Positions 30,599 through 35,957 of a stretch of 35,957 nucleotides of DNA are shown one piece after another (the first letter of the stretch is position 1; each line of letters starts with the position of its first letter). Origin of the DNA: JBDTMT01 sp033764095 (GTDB lineage Bacteria; Desulfobacterota; Binatia; HRBIN30; CADEER01). The notes beneath the pieces are model-generated. The model did no database searches. It saw only the letters and a program-made list of their open reading frames with translations, and was not told where the DNA came from. A program made the translations under genes and the position numbers. The DNA lies in the NCBI GenBank assembly GCA_033764095.1, contig JANRJF010000028.1, positions 1 through 35,957 of the forward strand, given 5' to 3'.

Positions 30599-31501
30599 AT
30601 GAAGCGGATCCAGTGGGCGGCGGTGGCCGCGCTCTGTCTGATCGTCGCCGGCTGCGGCAGCGACGACGACAACAACTCGGGCGGCGGCACGCCGAAGCCG
30701 ACAGCGACCAAGCGGCCGACCAACACGCCGCGCGCCGCGACGCCGACGCAGGTGGCCGGCGCGACGCGCACGCCGACCTTCACGCCGGTCAGCGGCCCGA
30801 CCAACACCCCGGGCACCTCGGCCAACCGCGCGACGGTACAGAAGTTCGTCTCCGGCGTGCTGAGCAGCATCGCCGGCCTGTCGGATTTCGCCGGCGTCAG
30901 CACGAGCAGCCGCCTCGCGTCCGACCGGGCGGCGCTGCAGATCCCGCCGATCGCGATTCCGTGCACCGGCGGCGGCACCATCTCGACCGGCTGCGCCGCG
31001 AGCGGCAGCGGCAGCACCCTGACCTTCACCTTCGACGGCTGCCGCAACGGATCGGGCAACGCGCAGACCTTCATCGACGGCACCTTCGATATCGACTCGC
31101 CCAGCGGCTGCCCCGGCGTGCCGCTGCCGGTCGGCCAGCCGTTCAGCGTCGTGGTCGACGCGCACATTGAAGCCGGCGCCGGCCGCAACAAGGTGGCGGG
31201 CGACTTCGATGTCGCCGAGACGGTGACCCTCAACGCCGACGGCAGCTCGATCGTCGAGGCGTCCGGCACGGTCACCACCGACTGCGCCGGCACCGTGTCG
31301 TTCGAGACGGTCGAGCCGCTGCAGTTCCCGGCCAGCGGCGACTGCGGCACCGGCGGCCAGCTGCGCGTCACCGCCGGCGGCGAGACCGCGTTGGTCACCC
31401 TCACGTCAGGCGGCGGCGTCGCGCTCGACTACAACAACGACGGCACCGCCGACGACAGCTTCGCCAGCTGCACCGCGGCAGCTCTGGCGCGCTGCAACTG
31501 A
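30599..31501 (+). CDS. Lipoprotein with Thr/Pro-rich linker, unknown function
   Basis: This is a 300-aa protein. The lipoprotein signal is IQWAAVAALCLIVAGC with the acylated Cys at residue 19, followed by GSDDDNN; Asp near +2/+3 may affect sorting. A Thr/Pro-rich linker (~30-80: TPKPTATKRPTNTPRAATPT) is typical of exported surface proteins. The folded part has six or more Cys in short patterns (IPCTGGGTISTGCAASGSG, FDGCRNGSG, GCPGV, TDCAG, GDCGTGG, ASCTAAALARC). These suggest disulfides and a beta-rich domain. GGGAGG precedes ATG 30599. It stands alone between the methyltransferase and a convergent gene. No family is recognised. Confidence 0.82.
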   Translation: MKRIQWAAVAALCLIVAGCGSDDDNNSGGGTPKPTATKRPTNTPRAATPTQVAGATRTPTFTPVSGPTNTPGTSANRATVQKFVSGVLSSIAGLSDFAGVSTSSRLASDRAALQIPPIAIPCTGGGTISTGCAASGSGSTLTFTFDGCRNGSGNAQTFIDGTFDIDSPSGCPGVPLPVGQPFSVVVDAHIEAGAGRNKVAGDFDVAETVTLNADGSSIVEASGTVTTDCAGTVSFETVEPLQFPASGDCGTGGQLRVTAGGETALVTLTSGGGVALDYNNDGTADDSFASCTAAALARCN

Positions 31502-31529
31502 GCGCCCGGCGCGGGCGGCGCGCAGTGAC

Positions 31530-31554
31530 GGCCGAGGCGTCCCCCGCCTCGGCC
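31530..31554. terminator. Bidirectional terminator candidate
   Basis: GGCCGAGGCG (31530-31539) pairs perfectly with CGCCTCGGCC (31545-31554) around TCCCC. It sits between the convergent stops at 31501 and 31607. Confidence 0.6.
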
Positions 31555-31606
31555 GCCGCCACCCTGCGCGTCGCCCGCCATCCCAACGCGGCAGCGTCCG
31601 CGCGCC

Positions 31607-34153
31607 TCAGTCGGCGCGCAGGATGAGGCGGGAGGCGTCATTCCGCCGGGCGGCGTCGAAGACACTCTCCCAACACGCAGGCACATCGTCGCCGACCCAT
31701 TGCAGCCGCAGCGGAAAGTCGGTGGGCGCCAGCGGCAGCGCCAGGTCCGGCAGCAGCGCGCCGCCACCCTTGATCGTGATCGAGGCCCGTCCGCTCGCCC
31801 CTCCGCGCAGCTTGATCTTCTGGATGCCCGCCGCCGCGCCGCCCGGATCCCGGTAGCGCCAGCCGCGCGCCCCGCTCGGCACCCACTTGCTGCTCGCCGG
31901 GGTCACGCCCTCCAGGCGCGCGCCGCCGCCGGTCGCGGCGTAGAGGCAGAGGCTGTAGTCGGTCGTCCGCGGCGGCTGGCCGAACTCGTCGCCGGCTGTC
32001 GCTGCGCCGCGCTGCCAGGTCCAGCGCAGCCCATCGCGCGCCGAGTCGGCCGCGTGTGAGAGCTGGAACAACGACCGCGCCGCGCCGCGGCAATCGGCGC
32101 GTGGTTCGACGGGACAGCCGGCGCGGCAGGCATCGCGCTCCTCGTCACAGGCCAGGGCGCATGGCGGCGGGCCCGCGACGCACGCGCCCGCCTGGCAGCG
32201 CTCGGCACCGTCGCAGAACAGATCGTCCGGGCAGGGCGTACCGTCGCCGAGCGCGGCATCGGCCGGACAGTCGACGCCCGCGCCGTCGCAGTCTTCCGCT
32301 GCGTCGCAGACACCCGCCGCGATGCGGCACACGCCGGTGCGCTTGCTGTCGGCAGGACAGCTGGGCGTCACGCCATCGCACGCTTCGGCGCTGTCGCAGA
32401 CGCCCACCGCGCTGCGGCATGGAGTGTTCGCCGGCTGCAGCGCGTCGGGTGGACACTCGACCTGCACGCCGTCGCACGACTCACTCAGGTCACAACTGCC
32501 GAGTGCGGCGCGACAGAGCGTGCCGGCCGGCCGGCGCTGGTCGGCCGGACAGCCCACCGTCGCGCCGTCGCAGGCCTCGGGCGCGTCGCAGACGTCGAGC
32601 GCGGCGCGGCAGACCGTGGCGGCGGGCTGGACCGCGTCCGGCGGGCACACCGACGCGACACCATCGCAGCGCTCTGCGACGTCGCAGTCGCCGCTCGCGA
32701 TACGGCACACGACATTCGCGTTGCCCGCCGCGTGCGTGCACATCCCGGCCGCATCGCAGACGTCCGGCGTGCAGGGCGACGCGTCCGCCGTGCATGGAGT
32801 CCCGCCAGCATCGAGCTGGCACTGCGGCGAGCAGCAATCGCCGTCGGCCAGGTTGCCGTCGTCGCACTGCTCCCCGGCTTCCATCACCGCGTTCCCGCAG
32901 GTGGCGTCGCCGCGGTAGCGGAGCACGACGAAGTCGTCGTTGCTGCCGTTGCTGGCGCGGCCGAAGACGACGAATTTGCCGTCCGGCTGCAGCGCCAGGT
33001 CGACGCCCAGATCGTGGGCGGCGCCGACTCTCGTCTTGACCACGCCGCTGCCCTGCAGGCTGGGGTCGAGGCTGCCGTCGGGCAGGAAACGCAGCAGCGC
33101 GACATTGTGCCAGCTGCCGACGTCGGCCCACCCCGCCACCACGATCCGCCCGTTCGGCTGCAGCGCGACGCCCAGGCCGTTGCTGGCGCCGAGCGCCGTC
33201 GTCACGCGCCCACCGGAACCGAAGCTCGCATCGAGACTGCCGTTCGGATGGTAGCGCGCGAGCGCCGCCTCGCGATTGGCGCCGACCTGCGCGCTGCCGA
33301 CCGCGACGATCTTTCCGTCCGGCTGCACGACCAGCGAGGTCGCGACATCGAGGCCGGTTCCGAACGAGGTGATGACTTTGCCGTCGCCGTCGAAGGACGT
33401 GTCGAGGCTGCCGTCCGACAGGTAGCGCACGACGGCGAAGTCATAGTTGCTGCCGGTGACGGCCCACCCGGCGGCCACCAGCTTGCCGTCCGGCTGCAGC
33501 GCCAGGGCGAAGGCGTCGTCACTGCCGCTGGCGACATCGGTCATGACGATGCCGTCGCCGCCGCCGAAGCTGGGGTCGAGTGCACCATCGGCGCGCAAAC
33601 GGATCAACGCGAACTGATCCTGGGCATACCCGGCGACGACGATGCGGCCGTCCGGCTGCACGACGAGGGCGGTCGCTTGGGCGCTGCGGCTGCCGACCGC
33701 CACGCTGGCTATGCCGTCGCCGTCGAAGCTGGGGTCGAGCGAGCCGTCGCTCAGGTAACGCACGACGATGATGGCGTCGAAGCTGCCGATCAGTGCGTTG
33801 CCTGCGGCGAGCAGCTTGCCGTCGGATTGCACCCCCACCGCCACGGCGCGCGAGACCCCGCTGCCGACCGCGGTGGCAACGATCCCACCACTGCCGAACC
33901 CGGAGTCGAGACTGCCGTCGCTGTTGTAGCGCACCAGCGTGACGTGCTCGGCGGGGAGGCCGGTGGCCGAGCCGGCAATGACGATGCGCCCGTCGGCTTG
34001 CAGCACGCCACTGTAGGCGACGTCCTCGCCGCCCGCCGGCGTCCGGACGATTCCGCTGCCGCCAAAGGTGGTATCCAACTCGCCTGGCGCCGCCCACGCC
34101 CGCGCCGCCAGCGCGATCACGCCGGCCGCTCTGCACAGTGCACCGATCCTCAT
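31607..34153 (-). CDS. Exported delta-60 repeat / Cys-rich repeat surface protein
   Basis: This is an 848-aa protein. The signal peptide is MRIGALCRAAGVIALAARAW (cut near AWA/APG). Then come seven delta-60 repeats of ~55 residues, each with a QPDGKIVVAG-type strand and a YLSDGSLDTSFDGDGK-type turn, forming a beta-propeller-like structure. Next is a Myxococcus-type Cys-rich motif (CGNAVMEAGEQCDDGNLADG). Five ~32-residue repeats follow (CRAALDVCDAPEACDG with CPAD), then a distinct C-terminal beta domain (~650-848). ATG 34153 follows GGAGGGG. The architecture suggests a secreted or surface-bound protein; ligand unknown. The five Cys repeats are visible as DNA direct repeats (~96 bp). A longer N-terminal reading (to 34192) lacks a signal and is rejected. 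Confidence 0.88.
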   Translation of the reverse strand: MRIGALCRAAGVIALAARAWAAPGELDTTFGGSGIVRTPAGGEDVAYSGVLQADGRIVIAGSATGLPAEHVTLVRYNSDGSLDSGFGSGGIVATAVGSGVSRAVAVGVQSDGKLLAAGNALIGSFDAIIVVRYLSDGSLDPSFDGDGIASVAVGSRSAQATALVVQPDGRIVVAGYAQDQFALIRLRADGALDPSFGGGDGIVMTDVASGSDDAFALALQPDGKLVAAGWAVTGSNYDFAVVRYLSDGSLDTSFDGDGKVITSFGTGLDVATSLVVQPDGKIVAVGSAQVGANREAALARYHPNGSLDASFGSGGRVTTALGASNGLGVALQPNGRIVVAGWADVGSWHNVALLRFLPDGSLDPSLQGSGVVKTRVGAAHDLGVDLALQPDGKFVVFGRASNGSNDDFVVLRYRGDATCGNAVMEAGEQCDDGNLADGDCCSPQCQLDAGGTPCTADASPCTPDVCDAAGMCTHAAGNANVVCRIASGDCDVAERCDGVASVCPPDAVQPAATVCRAALDVCDAPEACDGATVGCPADQRRPAGTLCRAALGSCDLSESCDGVQVECPPDALQPANTPCRSAVGVCDSAEACDGVTPSCPADSKRTGVCRIAAGVCDAAEDCDGAGVDCPADAALGDGTPCPDDLFCDGAERCQAGACVAGPPPCALACDEERDACRAGCPVEPRADCRGAARSLFQLSHAADSARDGLRWTWQRGAATAGDEFGQPPRTTDYSLCLYAATGGGARLEGVTPASSKWVPSGARGWRYRDPGGAAAGIQKIKLRGGASGRASITIKGGGALLPDLALPLAPTDFPLRLQWVGDDVPACWESVFDAARRNDASRLILRAD

Positions 34154-34226
34154 CGACCCCTCCGCCGCCGCGGAGCTGGCGGCCGGCGGCACGGTAGCGG
34201 GAAGCGCGCACCGCTTGAAGCTCGAT

Positions 34227-35117
34227 TTAGCGCGGCGGTGTGGGGTCCTGCGGCGGCTCGGTCAGCGTGCGCCAGCGCAGTGGCGCGAGCAGTTGCGCGG
34301 CCCAGGTCTGCGGGAAGCCGGGGCGGTCGGCGAGGCCGATGTCGATCGGCGGCTGCCGCGTCGCCGGCAGGAAGAAGCTGCCGAAGACGAGGTCCCAGAC
34401 GATCAGGTTCGAGCCGTAGTTGGTGTTCGCCTCGACCAGCGTGCGCGAGTGGTGCCAGCGGTGCGGCTCGGCGGCGCTGAACACGTAGTTGAGCGGGCCG
34501 AGGCGCATGGCGAGGTTGACGTGCTGCAGCATGCCGAACACCGCGTCGAACAGCGTGAAGAGCATGATCACCACCGGCGGGGCGCCGAGCGCGATCAGCG
34601 GCAGATAGCCGAACAGGTAGAGCAGGCCGATGTCGACCGGATGGAAGCGCGCCGCGTTGAGCCAGTAGAGGCGCGGGGCGCTGTGGTGCACGGCGTGAAA
34701 GCGCCACAGCCAGTCGTGCTCATGCTGCCAGCGGTGCAGCCAGTATTGCGGCAGCTCGGCGACCACCAGCGCCAGCCCCAGTTGCAGGGCCAGCGGCCAA
34801 GCGGCCGGCCAGATCGTCGACCCGAGCGCGGTCGACAGCGCGGCGGCGATCGCGACGCCGGCCGCCTGCACGATGATGCGCATGACCTGGGTGACACCGA
34901 TGCCGGAGAACAGCGCGTGTGCGACGTCGGTCGCCACGTCGCCGTGATCGCGCGACCACTCGCGCCGATACGGCCAGCGCCGCTCCGCCAGCGCCACCGA
35001 GATGGCACCGGCCGCTTCGCCGATCAGCAGCGCCGCGATGATGCCGACGTGCGGCGCGAGGAGGGCGGCAGCAGTCAGCGCGCCGCCGAGGATGAGCGCG
35101 AAGGGCAGGACGTGCAT
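34227..35117 (-). CDS. Sterol desaturase / fatty acid hydroxylase family protein
   Basis: This 296-aa integral membrane protein carries the di-iron His clusters of the family: HRWQHEHDWLWRFHAVHHS (His128, 132, 141, 144, 145), His199 in MLQHVN and EPHRWHHSR (His219, 222, 223). At least four hydrophobic helices surround them. It should introduce a hydroxyl group or double bond into a lipid using O2. The true substrate (sterol, fatty acid, ornithine lipid, hopanoid) is not readable. ATG 35117 has no strong ribosome binding site. It is on the same strand as the surface protein gene downstream, 73 bases away, but no functional link is evident. Confidence 0.92.
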   Translation of the reverse strand: MHVLPFALILGGALTAAALLAPHVGIIAALLIGEAAGAISVALAERRWPYRREWSRDHGDVATDVAHALFSGIGVTQVMRIIVQAAGVAIAAALSTALGSTIWPAAWPLALQLGLALVVAELPQYWLHRWQHEHDWLWRFHAVHHSAPRLYWLNAARFHPVDIGLLYLFGYLPLIALGAPPVVIMLFTLFDAVFGMLQHVNLAMRLGPLNYVFSAAEPHRWHHSRTLVEANTNYGSNLIVWDLVFGSFFLPATRQPPIDIGLADRPGFPQTWAAQLLAPLRWRTLTEPPQDPTPPR

Positions 35118-35166
35118 CGGCGTGCGTGCAGGACTACTCCGGCGCGCCGCGGTTGGCGAGAGCGAG

Positions 35167-35285
35167 TAGCGCGGGCGTCGCCGCCCGCCGGCGCCGGCGC
35201 GCCCGGTACGAGCGTCCTGCCTGGTCTGACACAGGCACCTCGGCTCGGCGCTGCGCGCCGCTGTGGGCAGGGACGCCCGCGCGAC
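35167..35285. repeat. Palindromic element, family G
   Basis: The left arm GTAGCGCGGGCGTCGCCGCC (35166-35185) pairs with the right arm GGGCAGGGACGCCCGCGCGA (35265-35284). The loop of ~75 bases contains further GC-rich dyads. It separates the hydroxylase gene from the CoA-transferase gene. Confidence 0.75.
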
Positions 35286-35288
35286 GAC

Positions 35289-35957
35289 TCACCCGAGCGC
35301 GCCGGCGGCGCGCAGCGCGGCGATGCGCGCGGCGTCGTAGCCGAGCACCTCGCGCAGCACGGCGTCGGTGTCACGGCCGGCCTGCACGGCGGCCTTCTCG
35401 AGCTGCGGCAGGCGTTCGCCGAGCAGCTTGATCGGCGACGGCATGAGGTCGGTGCCGGTGTCCTTGTACGAGGTCATCGGCAGACGATCCTGGAACTGCG
35501 GGTCGTGCACGATCGACTTGGTGTCGTTGACCGGCGCGATCGGCGTGTTGGCCTCCTGGCCGAAGCGCACCCACTCGGCGGTGGTGCGGCTGGCGAAGAT
35601 CTCGTCGAGGATCGTGCGCAGCGCCGTGTTGCCGCGCGCATGGTCGGCGTACTTGGCGCCGGGGTTCTGGTCGAACAGCTCGGGCCGGCCGACGCCGTAG
35701 GCGAAGTTCTTCCAGAACTCGCGCTCCGAGGCCATGAACAGCACGATGCCGTCCTTCGAGCGGTAGTACTGGTAGCGCACGCCCTCGGTCATGCTGTTGT
35801 CGCCGACCGGGCGGCGCGGGCCCTTGCCGTCGCCGTCGTTGCCGGTGACCTCGTCCTCCGGCCGCTCGTAGGCGCGGTTGCCCTCGATGCCGTTCCAGTT
35901 GAACGCCGCCGCCGCGTCACTCTGCGCGACCTCGAAGCGGCACGGCTGGCCGCTGGC
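35289..35957 (-). CDS. CaiB/BaiF family CoA-transferase, C-terminal part
   Basis: The frame is open to the window edge and 222 codons are visible; the N-terminus lies beyond base 35957. The fragment begins RFEVAQSDAAAAFNWNGIEG, where the Asp in VAQSD is in the place of the catalytic nucleophile of class III CoA-transferases. It continues with YQYYRSKDGIVLFMASEREF, EIFASRTTAEWVRFGQEANT, IAPVNDTKSIVHDPQFQDR and SPIKLLGERLPQLEKAAVQA. The insert RPEDEVTGNDGDGKGPRRPV is longer than in the complete paralogue at 24969. The two share the fold but are clearly different subfamilies. Substrate unknown. Confidence 0.88.
   Translation of the reverse strand, partial: ASGQPCRFEVAQSDAAAAFNWNGIEGNRAYERPEDEVTGNDGDGKGPRRPVGDNSMTEGVRYQYYRSKDGIVLFMASEREFWKNFAYGVGRPELFDQNPGAKYADHARGNTALRTILDEIFASRTTAEWVRFGQEANTPIAPVNDTKSIVHDPQFQDRLPMTSYKDTGTDLMPSPIKLLGERLPQLEKAAVQAGRDTDAVLREVLGYDAARIAALRAAGALG

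Noticed and set aside
32300..32760. Regular repeats considered as a CRISPR array
   Set aside because: They are in-frame codon-level repeats of Cys-rich protein units (~96 bp) with no unique spacers and no cas genes.
34154..34192. Longer start for the delta-60 protein
   Set aside because: It would put a low-complexity leader before the signal peptide; GGAGGGG directly precedes ATG 34153.

Overview
The window is very GC-rich chromosomal DNA with short intergenic gaps. It has no tRNA, rRNA, CRISPR array, transposase or phage gene that I can see. Several traits fit an uncultured deltaproteobacterium-like lineage such as Desulfobacterota or Binatota: two CaiB/BaiF CoA-transferases, a PPi-type phosphofructokinase, delta-60/cysteine-rich surface proteins, Thr/Pro-rich lipoproteins and a sterol-desaturase family protein. 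This placement is an inference, not something the sequence proves.

Layout. 1-3.7 kb: uvrA (minus, cut by the window edge), a small gene plus a decayed nucleotidyltransferase, a ~107-bp tandem repeat array and a conserved hypothetical. 4.1-6.7 kb: two divergent citrate synthase-family genes, one with an N-terminal helix-turn-helix. 6.8-11.2 kb: an ABC ATPase, an FtsX permease and an HlyD-type periplasmic adaptor. 11.4-13.6 kb: a DUF2855 oxidoreductase-like gene (minus) and a class III adenylate cyclase with an Rv1264-like N-terminal regulatory region. 13.8-18.2 kb: PPi-type phosphofructokinase, a DUF3604 PHP-like lipoprotein and a cytidylate kinase-like protein. 18.2-24.7 kb, all minus: a secreted thioredoxin-like protein, an aminotransferase fused to a Mur-ligase central domain, a histidine phosphatase, an MFS transporter, a membrane-anchored pentapeptide-repeat protein and a TPR protein. 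25-31.5 kb: a CoA-transferase, a small membrane-anchored protein, a DgkA-type kinase, an HD phosphohydrolase (minus), a glyoxalase I, a methyltransferase and a lipoprotein. 31.6-36 kb, minus: a delta-60/Cys-rich exported protein, a fatty acid hydroxylase family protein and the C-terminal part of a second CoA-transferase.

The most striking feature is not a gene. Most of the larger intergenic gaps hold a long imperfect palindrome, and these fall into at least eight sequence families, called A to H here. Some lie inside or across coding sequence. One is a 108-nt palindrome carried in frame inside uvrA. Another spans the junction of the MFS and phosphatase genes and supplies both the stop of one and the start of the other. 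Others supply the C-termini of the adenylate cyclase, pentapeptide and DUF2855 proteins. Two family B copies flank the HD gene in opposite orientation and share a conserved loop. This looks like a set of active or recently active palindromic elements.

Among the genes, the best candidate for new biochemistry is the aminotransferase-Mur ligase fusion, which sits in a tight minus-strand cluster with a phosphatase and an MFS transporter.
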